Source: Silvimonas iriomotensis (GTDB taxonomy: Bacteria > Pseudomonadota > Gammaproteobacteria > Burkholderiales > Chitinibacteraceae). Taken from it: 64,000 nucleotides of DNA. This document shows positions 55,972-64,000 of this stretch, piece by piece; positions within the stretch are counted from its first letter, which is position 1; each line of letters begins with the position of its first letter. A model generated the notes under the pieces. The model did no database searches. It was given only the letters and a program-made list of their open reading frames with translations, and was not told the origin of the DNA. The DNA is taken from NCBI RefSeq assembly GCF_014645535.1, contig NZ_BMLX01000004.1, positions 62,001 to 126,000 on the forward strand. Reading direction: 5' to 3'. The position numbers and the translations under genes are program-made.

Positions 55972-58359
55972 TTAGTACGGCCACTTCCAGTCGCGCACTT
56001 CCGGCATGTCGTCGCCATACTCATTGATGTAATGCTTGTGTTCAATGAGCTTGTCTTCAAACTTCTGACGCACATGGGCGCCCTTGACGGCGAGTTCCGG
56101 CACGCGGTCGATCACGTCAATCGCCAGCGAGTAGCGGTCAACCTGGTTCATCACCACCATGTCGAACGGGGTGGAGGTGGTGCCGTTTTCGACATAACCA
56201 CGCACGTGCAGGTTGTCGTGACCGTTGCGGCGATAGGTGATGCGGTGGATCAGCCACGGGTAGCCGTGGAAGGCGAACACGATCGGCTTGTCGGTCGTGA
56301 AGACCGAATCGAACTCGTGATCATCCAGACCGTGCGGGTGTTCCACCTTCGGTTGCAGGGTCATCAGGTCAACCACGTTCACAAAGCGGATCTTCAGATC
56401 CGGGAAGTGCTGACGCAGCAGATCGGTCGCGGCCAGTGCTTCCATGGTCGGCACGTCGCCGGCGCAAGCCACGACCACATCAGGTTCAGCGCCCTGGTCG
56501 TTGGATGCCCAGTCCCAGATGCCGACGCCCTTGGTGCAATGCTTGATGGCCTGATCCATGGTCAGGTACTGCAGCGCCGGTTGCTTGCCGGCAACCACCA
56601 CGTTCACATAATGACGCGAACGCAGGCAGTGGTCGGTCACCGACAGCAGCGTGTTGGCATCGGCCGGCAGGTACACCCGGATCACTTCAGACTTCTTGTT
56701 CACCACGTGATCCAGGAAGCCCGGATCCTGGTGCGAGAAGCCGTTGTGATCCTGCCGCCACACGTGGCTGGTCAGCAGGTAGTTCAGCGACGGCACCTGC
56801 TTGCGCCAGTGGATGTCACGCGTGGTTTTCAGCCACTTGGCGTGCTGGTTGAACATGGAATCAATGACGTGGATGAAGGCTTCGTAGCAGCTGAAGAAGC
56901 CGTGACGGCCTGTCAGCAGGTAGCCTTCCAACCAGCCCTGGCAAGTGTGCTCGGACAGGATTTCCATCACGCGGCCGTTTTGCGCCAGGAAGTCGTTGTC
57001 CGCATCTTCCGGCTTGTAATCGGCCTGCCATTGCTTGCCGGTCACATCGTAGACGTCTTGCCAGCGATTGGATGCGGTTTCATCCGGGCCGAAGATACGG
57101 AAGTTCTTCGCGTCCAGGTTGTCCTTCATCACATCGCGCAGGAACTTGCCCATGACGCGGGTTGCTTCGGCATTGATGGTGCCCGGCTTTTTGACTTCGA
57201 CTGCATATTTGCGGAAGTCCGGCATTTTCAGATCACGCGTGACCTGACCATGCACATGCGGGTTGGCGCCCATGCGCAGTTCACCCTTGGGGGCGAGTTC
57301 CTGCAGTTCGGCCTTGAGCGCGCCGTCATCGGTGAACAGCTCTTTGGGCTTGTAGCTCTTGAGCCAGTCTTCCAGGTTTTTCACGTGTTCCGGCGTCATG
57401 TCGGAGAACGGCACCTGGTGGCTGCGCCAGTAGTCTTCCACTTTCTTGCCGTCAATTTCAACCGGGCCAGTCCAGCCCTTGGGGCTGCGCAGGATGATCA
57501 TCGGCCACTTCGGACGGGTCAGCGGCTTGCCGGCTTTTTGTTCCTTGAGCGCGTTCTTGCGGATTGCGTCCAGCTCGTCGAGCACGGTATCGAGCGTCGC
57601 GGCAAAGCGCTGGTGCATATCGGCGTAGTCATGGACATCCTTGCCCACTTCTACAAAGTGCGGCTTGTAGCCGTAGCCTTCGAACAGCTTTTGCAGCTCG
57701 TCATGCGGAATGCGCGAGAGCAGCGTCGGGTTGGCAATCTTGTAGCCGTTCAAATGCAGGATCGGCAGCACAAAACCGTCGTCAATCGGGTGCAGGTACT
57801 TGTTGGAGTGCCAGCTGGTTGCCAGCGGGCCGGTTTCGGCTTCGCCATCGCCTACCACGCAGGCCACGACCAGGTTCGGATTATCGAATGCCGCGCCAAA
57901 CGCGTGAGAAACCGAATAACCCAGCTCGCCGCCTTCATGCATGGAGCCCGGGGTTTCCGGTGCCACGTGCGACGGAATGCCGCCCGGGAAAGAGAACTGC
58001 TTGAACAGACGCTGCATGCCATCTGCGGTCTGGCCAATGCTTGGATAAACCTCGCCGTAGGTGCCTTCCAGCCAGGTATTGGCGACCAGACCCGGGCCAC
58101 CATGGCCAGGACCGGCAATATAGGCCACAGACAGGCTGCGTTCCTTGATGACGCGGTTCAAATGCACGTAAACAAAGTTCAGACCTGGTGTCGTCCCCCA
58201 GTGACCCAGCAGACGCGGCTTGACGTGCTCGCGCTTGAGGGGTTTTTTCAGGAGGGGGTTATCGAGCAAGTAAATCTGGCCAACTGACAGATAATTGGCT
58301 GCGCGCCAGTAGGCGTGCATCTTGTCGATGAGGTCCTTGGGAAGAGCTTTTTGAGCCAC
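55972..58359 (-). CDS. xfp: Phosphoketolase (xylulose-5-phosphate/fructose-6-phosphate)
   Basis: A 795-residue TPP enzyme that cleaves xylulose-5-phosphate or fructose-6-phosphate to acetyl phosphate. It begins [33 protein letters not shown], with [31 protein letters not shown] (TPP-binding) and [15 protein letters not shown] further on. It is full family length. A GAGGTG site precedes the GTG. Upstream is a likely FNR-type promoter, suggesting low-oxygen expression, where it would provide acetyl phosphate and ATP. Confidence 0.95.
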   Translation of the reverse strand: MAQKALPKDLIDKMHAYWRAANYLSVGQIYLLDNPLLKKPLKREHVKPRLLGHWGTTPGLNFVYVHLNRVIKERSLSVAYIAGPGHGGPGLVANTWLEGTYGEVYPSIGQTADGMQRLFKQFSFPGGIPSHVAPETPGSMHEGGELGYSVSHAFGAAFDNPNLVVACVVGDGEAETGPLATSWHSNKYLHPIDDGFVLPILHLNGYKIANPTLLSRIPHDELQKLFEGYGYKPHFVEVGKDVHDYADMHQRFAATLDTVLDELDAIRKNALKEQKAGKPLTRPKWPMIILRSPKGWTGPVEIDGKKVEDYWRSHQVPFSDMTPEHVKNLEDWLKSYKPKELFTDDGALKAELQELAPKGELRMGANPHVHGQVTRDLKMPDFRKYAVEVKKPGTINAEATRVMGKFLRDVMKDNLDAKNFRIFGPDETASNRWQDVYDVTGKQWQADYKPEDADNDFLAQNGRVMEILSEHTCQGWLEGYLLTGRHGFFSCYEAFIHVIDSMFNQHAKWLKTTRDIHWRKQVPSLNYLLTSHVWRQDHNGFSHQDPGFLDHVVNKKSEVIRVYLPADANTLLSVTDHCLRSRHYVNVVVAGKQPALQYLTMDQAIKHCTKGVGIWDWASNDQGAEPDVVVACAGDVPTMEALAATDLLRQHFPDLKIRFVNVVDLMTLQPKVEHPHGLDDHEFDSVFTTDKPIVFAFHGYPWLIHRITYRRNGHDNLHVRGYVENGTTSTPFDMVVMNQVDRYSLAIDVIDRVPELAVKGAHVRQKFEDKLIEHKHYINEYGDDMPEVRDWKWPY

Positions 58360-58441
58360 GGTTCACCTCGTTCTGGTTGTGATTGCAAAACTGGTCAGGC
58401 AGCTTGTCTTTGTGAAGCAAAGCATTTGCCGGGTTACGATC

Positions 58442-58482
58442 AGTTTATGCCGTTTACATGAACGGCTTCTGACCTGGATCAA
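58442..58482 (-). promoter_or_regulatory. Candidate FNR/ANR-activated promoter of xfp
   Basis: Read on the minus strand, TTGATCCAGGTCAG resembles TTGAT-N4-ATCAA (8 of 10 defined bases; one half perfect). After 21 bp comes TAAACT (4 of 6 matches to TATAAT), and the start would fall near 58434, putting the box centre at about -41.5. That is the class II FNR geometry. The rest of the 345-bp gap shows no gene. Confidence 0.45.
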
Positions 58483-58623
58483 CGCGCCAGGCTGAACTTT
58501 TGCTCACTGTGACAAAGTTACTGGGTAACCTTAGAACAAACTCTGAGACATAGAGAGAAAGTTACCGGATAGGTTCAACGGGTAAATTCAGGGAAGAAAA
58601 GAAAGTACCGTGAAAATTATCAT

Positions 58624-58645
58624 GGCATATTTTGAGAAATATGCC
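58624..58645. terminator. Hairpin downstream of the antiporter gene
   Basis: GGCATATTT and AAATATGCC pair perfectly around TGAG, about 60 bp after the antiporter stop on the minus strand. A second inverted repeat, GGATCACGC...GCGTGATCC, lies at about 58674-58697. Neither has a strong T-run, so termination is tentative. Confidence 0.4.
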
Positions 58646-58704
58646 TGGCAGGCGGGGCAAGGGGCAGAACGGATCACGCGCCGGGCGCGGCGTGATCCGC
58701 CAGA

Positions 58705-60108
58705 TCAGAAGTGGAAAAAGATCAGGGTGACCAGCAGGAACAACGGCAACAAAATGGCACCTGACCAAAGCATGTAACCAAAGAAGCCGGGCATCTTCAC
58801 TTTGCCTTGCTCGGCAATGGCCTTGACCATGAAGTTGGGCGCATTGCCGATATAGGTATTGGCACCCATGAAAACCGCACCCATGGAGATCGCCAGCAGG
58901 GTCGATGCCAACGGGCCCATCATGTGCGCCGCATCGCCATGCGCTAGGTTGAAGAACACCAGGTAGGTCGGCGCGTTATCCAGAAAGCTCGACAGCAAGC
59001 CCGTCATCCAGAAATACATGCCGTTGACGGGTTCCCCCATCTCGTTACTGACCAGACTGACAAGGCCGGACAGGTGGCCTTCAGGCCCGGCGCGCAAAAT
59101 GGCAATGGCCGGGGCGATGGTAATGAAGATGGCCGCAAACAGCTTGGCGACTTCCAGGATCGGAAACCAGTTGAACTCGTTGCCGGCGCGAATCTGCTTT
59201 GGCGTCAGCCACAATGAAAGCAGCCCCAGCATCAGCAACAGCGCGTCGCGCACCAGGCTTTGCAGATCAACCGCTGTACCGTAAATGTCGATCTGCACGC
59301 CGCTGTTCCACAGCCCGGACATCAGCACCGCACCCACAACGCCGGCGATCAGCAGCATGTTCCAGGTGCCGTAGAGTTTGACCGGCTGCGGTTTTTCTGT
59401 GGCGACCGGGGCGGGGTCACGTTTCCAGAAATGGCGATCCAGGAAATAGAACAAGGTGAGCAAAACAGCCGCGCAAAACGCCACGGACGGCAGCATGTGC
59501 TGCACCGTCCACATGAACGTCACGCCCTGCAAAAAGCCCAGGAACAGGGGTGGATCACCCAGCGGCGTCAGCCCGCCACCAATATTGGCCACCAGGAAGA
59601 TAAAGAACACCACCACATGAACATTGTGCTGGCGGTGCGCATTGGCCTTGAGCAAAGGCCGGATCAGCAGCATGGCCGCACCCGTGGTGCCCATGACAGA
59701 CGCCAGCAGTGTGCCCAGTGCCAGCAAACCGGTATTGAGCGCAGGCGAGCCACGCAGCGTGCCCCAGACCAGAATGCCGCCAGAGATCGTATACAGCGCA
59801 AACAGCAGCAAGATGAACGGGATGTACTCGCCCACCAGTGCATGTACGACGTTATGCAGGGCGGCATCCACGCCAAAGACGGCGGCAAACGGCAGCAGGA
59901 ACAAGGCAATCCAGAAAGCCGCAATCTTGCCGAAATGGTCATGCCACAAATGCGGCGCCACCAGCGGGAACACGGCAATCGACAACAACATGCCGGCAAA
60001 CGGAATGGTCCATGCCAGCGACAGGCTGGCCCCCGCAGGCTCTGCGCCAAAGGCGAGTGCGGGCAACATCATCAACAGTGGCACAAGGCGTTTGCAAAGA
60101 AGTGGCAT
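58705..60108 (-). CDS. CitMHS/ArsB-superfamily sodium:proton antiporter-like protein
   Basis: A 467-residue membrane protein of about twelve segments preceded by a cleavable signal-like N-terminus (PLLCKRLVPLLMMLPALAFG). Repeats of the ion-transporter fold contain GTTGAAMLLIRPLLKAN, GGGLTPLGDPPLFLGFLQGV and GLLSSFLDNAPTYLVFF, typical of NhaD-like and putative citrate/arsenite-type carriers. Sodium/proton antiport is the usual annotation; substrate unproven. The ATG at 60108 is preferred over a TTG six bases upstream. Confidence 0.85.
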   Translation of the reverse strand: MPLLCKRLVPLLMMLPALAFGAEPAGASLSLAWTIPFAGMLLSIAVFPLVAPHLWHDHFGKIAAFWIALFLLPFAAVFGVDAALHNVVHALVGEYIPFILLLFALYTISGGILVWGTLRGSPALNTGLLALGTLLASVMGTTGAAMLLIRPLLKANAHRQHNVHVVVFFIFLVANIGGGLTPLGDPPLFLGFLQGVTFMWTVQHMLPSVAFCAAVLLTLFYFLDRHFWKRDPAPVATEKPQPVKLYGTWNMLLIAGVVGAVLMSGLWNSGVQIDIYGTAVDLQSLVRDALLLMLGLLSLWLTPKQIRAGNEFNWFPILEVAKLFAAIFITIAPAIAILRAGPEGHLSGLVSLVSNEMGEPVNGMYFWMTGLLSSFLDNAPTYLVFFNLAHGDAAHMMGPLASTLLAISMGAVFMGANTYIGNAPNFMVKAIAEQGKVKMPGFFGYMLWSGAILLPLFLLVTLIFFHF

Positions 60109-60223
60109 GAGCAATCAGTAATCAATATGCATGACAAAGCCGGGCAGGCCGCCCGGCTCGCAAATCCAGTGACCCTCAGGTCTTTTTCTGGATGAACTCG
60201 ATCTTGTAACCCTGGCTACACAT

Positions 60224-60316
60224 AATTTCTACCCATATGGACAATTAATTTTATTTAAAATCAATAGCTTTGCTATAACTCGTCGAGTCCACATGGACAG
60301 GAATTTATGGACAATT
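60224..60316. other. AT-rich region with three ATGGACA motifs
   Basis: ATGGACA recurs at about 60237, 60293 and 60307, two of them in the longer form TATGGACAATT. The stretch TTAATTTTATTTAAAATCAATAG between them is much richer in A/T than its surroundings. It marks the boundary between the antiporter gene and the accessory patch. Repeated binding sites or a recombination scar are possible; no function is assigned. Confidence 0.4.
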
Positions 60317-60736
60317 TTACCAGGCACCGATATTGGGCTTGGAAACCCAAGGTTCAGCTGGAGGGAGAGCCTCGCCACCTTGCAGAAGTTCAATTGAAAT
60401 TCCATCAGGGGATCTCACGAACGCCATTCGGCCGTCTCGCGGGGGGCGCAAGATTGTCACGCCGAGGCTTTCCAGCTTTGCACAGGTCGCATAGATGTCA
60501 TTCACTTCGTAGGCGAGGTGGCCGAAGTTGCGACCCCCGGTGTAGGTTTCTGGGTCCCAGTTGTAAGTCAACTCAACTTGCGCTTCTTCATCCCCTGGCG
60601 CCGCTAGGTAAACAAGCGTGAATCTTCCTTTTTCATACTCTTTGCGACTAATTTCCAAGAGACCCAAGGCATCGCGGTAGAAAAATAAAGAGGCTTCCAG
60701 GTCCGTTACACGAACCATTGTGTGTAAGTACTTCAT
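60317..60736 (-). CDS. gloA: Glyoxalase I-type lactoylglutathione lyase
   Basis: A 139-residue VOC-fold protein starting [46 protein letters not shown] (first 46 residues), then EVELTYNW-type segment [25 protein letters not shown] and [12 protein letters not shown] (in pieces across residues 56-120). These contain the His/Glu metal ligands of glyoxalase I, which turns the methylglyoxal-glutathione adduct into lactoylglutathione. The ATG at 60736 is chosen; 42 more codons are open upstream but look unrelated. Codon use is less GC-rich than in neighbouring genes. Confidence 0.83.
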   Translation of the reverse strand: MKYLHTMVRVTDLEASLFFYRDALGLLEISRKEYEKGRFTLVYLAAPGDEEAQVELTYNWDPETYTGGRNFGHLAYEVNDIYATCAKLESLGVTILRPPRDGRMAFVRSPDGISIELLQGGEALPPAEPWVSKPNIGAW

Positions 60737-60896
60737 AACTATTTTCCCGTGGAGTTTTTGTCGGTCAATGTTCTGTGACGAGCCAGGCCCATCTGCTGTG
60801 AACCTGCTCGAGTATTCATGCAATTTCAGAGTATTCAATAGACTGGAGGAATTTTTCGCCAACTCGCCAGTGAGATCAACCGGTTTTTACCTCAAT

Positions 60897-61790
60897 CTAT
60901 CTGCCACTGATGTGCATTAAAGGCAAGTTCCGCAGAGAGGCGGATTCTGACTGAAGAACACGTCGCACCTTGTCATACTCAAGGGAGAGCGCATAGTCTT
61001 CATCGACATTCCCATCCGTTATCTTCATAACCCGTACTACACCTTCTTTTTCCTCCAAAGCAGCTTCGATGACCTGCTGCAGGTGAGTTTCTGCTTGCAG
61101 TACGGCATCTTTGATAACGGACCGCATTGAGGCCTGAATATCACTTAAGCACTCTACGTATTGGCGCACACTTCTTCTCAGATCCACCTGATCATCCATT
61201 TCGTCCAGTACCTCTGCCTTGAATTTCCCATCTTCGGCCAACGACTGACGTGTCGTCTGAATGATGGTCCTTTGTTCCATTACTTCTTCATTCTTCACTC
61301 GAACCCACTCTACGGTTTTTGTCGTCAAGTGAATGGCGCTCCCATTGTGTTGGACGTGATTTCGGAGCGCTTCCATGAAGCGGTAGGCAAAGTGGCTGTC
61401 GTATTGTTCAGTCCTGAAGTGTTTAAGTAAACGGGCTGCTTCTTTTGGGTCGGCAAGGGCTGGCTGAATATCGCGATGGGCTTGGTCAAGATAGAGACGA
61501 GCCGTAGACAGGAAGTTAGCCAGAGCCAGATTTAGCCGTACCTTGATTTCATGAAAACTTGCGTACTCGTTCTTTTCGAAGAGAACCGAATCTAGTGTGC
61601 AGTCAAACAGCTCGCGCTCGAAGGTTGCATAGTTGCGGATGAGGTACTGATACTTTGTTTCGAGTCCAAGTGCCCCTCGCAAAATGGTCATATCCCCGAG
61701 CAAAGTCTGGTATTCCTCTTCACTCAGCAATCGATGGGTCATGCCCCTAGGTTCTGACTTGAGCCCGTCTAGGTAGTATTTTGTCTCCAT
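60897..61790 (-). CDS. Orphan protein with a HEPN-like R-x4-H motif
   Basis: A 297-residue, mostly helical soluble protein that I do not recognise. It starts METKYYLDG after AGGAG (good spacing). Residues 136-150 read YRFMEALRNHVQHNG, containing Arg143 and His148, the R-x4-H pattern (with N after R) found in HEPN ribonuclease domains. No signal peptide or membrane segment is seen. Lower GC than its surroundings and its place beside an insertion sequence suggest acquired DNA. Defence, toxin or regulatory roles are guesses; the motif alone does not prove a HEPN fold. Confidence 0.7.
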   Translation of the reverse strand: METKYYLDGLKSEPRGMTHRLLSEEEYQTLLGDMTILRGALGLETKYQYLIRNYATFERELFDCTLDSVLFEKNEYASFHEIKVRLNLALANFLSTARLYLDQAHRDIQPALADPKEAARLLKHFRTEQYDSHFAYRFMEALRNHVQHNGSAIHLTTKTVEWVRVKNEEVMEQRTIIQTTRQSLAEDGKFKAEVLDEMDDQVDLRRSVRQYVECLSDIQASMRSVIKDAVLQAETHLQQVIEAALEEKEGVVRVMKITDGNVDEDYALSLEYDKVRRVLQSESASLRNLPLMHISGR

Positions 61791-61882
61791 ATTTCTCCTG
61801 AATCCAAGTTCCGATGCGGCTTCCACATTGGAACAATGATCAGGGAGATGTTATGGCAAGCGCAATGAAAGCCGACTGTTGA

Positions 61883-61902
61883 TTTGCACCCAAACCTGAC
61901 CC
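61883..61902 (+). repeat. 20-bp direct repeat, left of the IS3 element
   Basis: TTTGCACCCAAACCTGACCC matches TTTGCACCGAAAACTGACCC at 63528-63547 in 18 of 20 positions, in the same orientation. It lies 3 bp outside the left inverted repeat. It looks like an end motif of another mobile element (IS21-type ends came to mind from memory, unverified). Confidence 0.7.
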
Positions 61903-61905
61903 GCC

Positions 61906-63513
61906 GGGGGTGCGGACAAAAACCTGGACTACCTGGAGGGGAGTTCATGTATTCGTACGAAGACCGGTTACGAGCAGTCCAGCTCTACCTGAAGTTGGGC
62001 AAGCGCATCAACGCAACCATCCGCACACTGGGTTATCCAACAAAAAATGCACTCAAGGCCTGGTATCGCGAATATCAACAGGGCCGGGATCTGCCGACGG
62101 GCTATGTGCGTTTGCAGTCAAAATATTCCGCCGACCAGAAGCAGGTGGCGGTCGATCATTACCTGAGCCATGGCTGCTGTGCTGCCGCCACCTTGAGGGC
62201 GTTAGGCTATCCTGGCCGTGCGACGCTGGTTGCCTGGATTGAAGAACGATGTCCTGACATCGGCAAACGCCCTGTCGGGCGGGTCGCGGGCAGCGTTCCG
62301 AAATCCCGGGAGGTCCGGCAGACGGCCGTCATTGCATTGTGCACCCGAGAAGAAAGTGCGAGCCGGGTTGCTCAAAAGGCAGGCGTGAGCAGGCCGATGC
62401 TCTACAACTGGAAGAACCAGTTACTCGGTCGGGAGGATCCCGCATCCATGAAACGCCAGAAGACACCCGTATCGGAGACTGAACGTACGGCACTGGAACA
62501 ACAGGTCGAATTCCTTCGACGCAACCTCCGTCAACTACAGCTTGAACACGACATCCTGAAGAAGGCGAATGAGCTGATAAAAAAAGAAACGGGCGTCACC
62601 CTGCTGCGCTTGGGCAACCGGGAGAAGACGATACTGGTTGACGCCCTGAAACAGACTTACGCGCTCCCTGAGTTGTTGGCCGCATCAGGGCTGGCCCGCA
62701 GTTCGTACTTCTATCACCGGGCGTGTCAGTGGCTCCCGGACAAATATGCAGCGGTGCGTGATGCCATGACCAGTATCTTCCATGGCAACTACCGCAGCTA
62801 TGGCTACCGGCGCATGCACGCCGTCCTGCGCCAGGGTCATGCCCGTCTCTCTGAAAAAGTGGTGCGTCGCCTGATGCAGGAGGAGCAGCTTGTCGTTCAC
62901 CGGACGCGTCGCCGCGGTTACAGTTCTTACTGCGGAGAGATTGGCCATGCGCCGGAGAATCTGCTGGCCAGGCAGTTCCATGCCCGGTCACCGAACGAGA
63001 AGTGGCTGACGGACATCACTGAATTCCCGCTGCCGTCGGGCAAGGTGTATCTCTCGCCCGTGATCGATTGTTTTGATGGCAAAGTAGTCAGCTGGTCCAT
63101 CGGCACCCGGCCGGATGCGCAACTGGCGAACAGTATGCTGGATCGTGCCATCAGTACGCTGGCCACTGGCGATCAGCCGTTGATTCACAGTGACCGGGGT
63201 GGGCATTACCGATGGCCAGGCTGGGTGCAACGGATCCAGTCGGCCGGTCTCGTCCGTTCGATGTCCCGCAAGGCCTGTTCCCCCGACAATGCAGCCTGCG
63301 AAGGCTTCTTCGGACGGTTGAAAAACGAGATGTTCCATGGCCGCAACTGGACCGGTATCACTGTGGAATGGTTCATGCAGGAGCTGGACATCTACATCCG
63401 CTGGTACAACGAGCGCCGTATCAAGCTGTCACTGGGCGGCCTGAGCCCGGTGGCCTACCGGCAGTCCCTGGGGATTGCAACGTAAACCAGTCCAGGAAAA
63501 CGTCCGCACCCCC
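61906..63513 (+). mobile_element. IS3-family insertion sequence with 25-bp inverted repeats
   Basis: The left end GGGGGTGCGGAC-N5-CCTGGACT (61906-61930) and the right end (63489-63513), read in reverse complement, agree in 20 of 25 positions with identical spacing. They enclose one intact transposase gene. Exact outer borders and any 3-4 bp target duplication cannot be fixed by eye. IS3-family ends are usually 5'-TG, and TG occurs five bases inside the G-run. Confidence 0.85.
61947..63485 (+). CDS. IS3-family transposase, single-frame OrfAB type
   Basis: A 512-residue transposase. N-terminal helix-turn-helix segments are SYEDRLRAVQLYLKLGKR and VAQKAGVSRPMLYNWKNQLLG, then a leucine-zipper-like coil (LEQQVEFLRRNLRQLQLEHDILKKANEL, about residues 193-222). 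The rve core has the DDE residues in WLTDITEF, HSDRGGHY and CEGFFGRLKNEM. Unlike most IS3 elements, no frameshift between OrfA and OrfB is needed. GGAGGGGAG precedes the ATG at 61947. It appears intact. Confidence 0.92.
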   Translation: MYSYEDRLRAVQLYLKLGKRINATIRTLGYPTKNALKAWYREYQQGRDLPTGYVRLQSKYSADQKQVAVDHYLSHGCCAAATLRALGYPGRATLVAWIEERCPDIGKRPVGRVAGSVPKSREVRQTAVIALCTREESASRVAQKAGVSRPMLYNWKNQLLGREDPASMKRQKTPVSETERTALEQQVEFLRRNLRQLQLEHDILKKANELIKKETGVTLLRLGNREKTILVDALKQTYALPELLAASGLARSSYFYHRACQWLPDKYAAVRDAMTSIFHGNYRSYGYRRMHAVLRQGHARLSEKVVRRLMQEEQLVVHRTRRRGYSSYCGEIGHAPENLLARQFHARSPNEKWLTDITEFPLPSGKVYLSPVIDCFDGKVVSWSIGTRPDAQLANSMLDRAISTLATGDQPLIHSDRGGHYRWPGWVQRIQSAGLVRSMSRKACSPDNAACEGFFGRLKNEMFHGRNWTGITVEWFMQELDIYIRWYNERRIKLSLGGLSPVAYRQSLGIAT

Positions 63514-63527
63514 GCCTGATGCAGTAA

Positions 63528-63547
63528 TTTGCACCGAAAACTGACCC
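63528..63547 (+). repeat. 20-bp direct repeat, right of the IS3 element
   Basis: TTTGCACCGAAAACTGACCC is the partner of 61883-61902, lying 14 bp beyond the right inverted repeat. It is too long and too divergent to be the IS3 target duplication. Confidence 0.7.
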
Positions 63548-63905
63548 ACGTAGAACACTGTCCCGCGAGGTAGCGAGCGGGAGCCGGGCCTTCTTCCTGC
63601 GTGCCTAGAGGCTACAGCAACACTCGCGATAAACAGCGGACGCTATTGGTTGCAGTGCCGCCCAACGCCGCTGACAAGCAAACGGGCACTTTGGCCGATG
63701 ACCTGCCTACTGTTGTTTGTGGCTGGCGGCAAATCGGCCGAAGCAGACTTGCACCCCTTTCGCCGGCATGTCCGCTTCTAACCGCTGAACAGCCCCCTGA
63801 AAACCTGACGTGCCTGGCACGGCGGGGCAACTGGACTGCCCCGGCTCCTGTAGCCAATCCCGCCCTCTGCCCGGCCGCAAGGGGGTCACGCGCAGACGGG
63901 CCGGC
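63548..63905. other. Unassigned DNA between the insertion sequence and the ABC-F gene
   Basis: This 358-bp stretch has several short open frames on both strands but none with a recognisable product or good ribosome-binding site. It may be the remains of an older mobile element marked by the 20-bp direct repeats. A short inverted repeat, CCCGCGAGG...GAGCGGG, lies at about 63561-63583. Confidence 0.4.
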
Positions 63906-64000
63906 TTAACGCTTGCCGGCCGCCTCTTCTCGTCGGCGCTTGGCCTCTTCCAGCAGGTAGACCTGGTAATCGTCCAGATCGCCCGCGAAATCGCTGACCC
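63906..64000 (-). CDS. ABC-F family ATPase, C-terminal fragment (5' end outside window)
   Basis: The minus strand is open from the window edge to TAA at 63906-63908. The 31 visible residues read VSDFAGDLDDYQVYLL then EEAKRRREEAAGKR. The FxGDLDDY element is typical of the region after the second ATPase of ABC-F proteins (YheS/Uup-like), followed by a charged tail. ABC-F proteins act on the ribosome rather than in transport. Identification rests on a short fragment. Confidence 0.6.
   Translation of the reverse strand, partial: VSDFAGDLDDYQVYLLEEAKRRREEAAGKR

Noticed and set aside
56032-58287. Open frame of 751 codons on the plus strand opposite phosphoketolase
   Set aside because: It is fully antisense to a clear full-length phosphoketolase, has His/Val/Gln-rich composition typical of GC-rich shadow frames, and shows no family motif.
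63601-63909. Possible 102-residue plus-strand gene between the IS and the ABC-F gene
   Set aside because: No ribosome-binding site or recognisable motif, low-complexity Ala/Pro/Arg composition, and it runs into the 3' end of the opposing ABC-F gene.

Overview
The window reads as chromosomal DNA of a GC-rich Gram-negative bacterium, most likely a betaproteobacterium of the Neisseriales/Chitinibacteraceae type. This placement is an inference from gene content: lipopolysaccharide (LPS) core genes, MsbA, the MetX-MetW pair, YaeQ, a separate urea carboxylase and allophanate hydrolase with a full Urt importer, and neisserial-style ATTCC...GGAAT intergenic repeats. Coding density is high. About 50 protein genes are called, with no rRNA or tRNA gene recognised.

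Layout. 1-4341: LPS core/O-antigen genes (three glycosyltransferases and an O-antigen ligase) in a tightly overlapping operon. 4437-6299: two conserved membrane or lipid-related proteins. 6389-8112: a Dcm-type cytosine methyltransferase followed by a Vsr repair endonuclease. 8146-19812: housekeeping and transport genes, including two divergent LysR/MFS pairs. 21246-34094: a urea assimilation region with allophanate hydrolase, urea carboxylase, a GntR regulator and the UrtABCDE importer; a near-consensus sigma-54 promoter lies just upstream. 34846-40045: rsmE, ilvA, cca and mnmE. 40220-49952: redox, chaperone-like, transport, NudC and PLP-enzyme genes. 50273-55781: msbA, metX-metW, an oxidoreductase and an inositol-phosphatase-family gene. 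55972-60108: phosphoketolase, with a possible FNR-controlled promoter, and an ion antiporter. 60109-63905: a locally AT-richer accessory patch with a glyoxalase, an orphan protein carrying a HEPN-like R-x4-H motif, and an IS3-family element flanked by a 20-bp direct repeat. 63906-64000: the C-terminal end of an ABC-F ATPase.

The most striking non-coding signal is a family of structured intergenic repeats: nine full copies and at least two remnants. Each full copy has three consecutive hairpins starting at GTTAGCGCC, then a variable middle with its own long-range pairing, then a tail of six-base units such as CCCCAA, CAGCAA, CTGCAA or CGGCAA. The hairpin arms differ between copies but remain complementary, which argues that the fold is maintained. 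Most copies lie shortly downstream of a co-oriented stop codon, and one splits urtB from urtC.

Functionally, the 21-34 kb region forms one route: Urt imports urea, urea carboxylase makes allophanate using ATP and biotin, and allophanate hydrolase releases ammonia and CO2. No urease gene is seen in this window.
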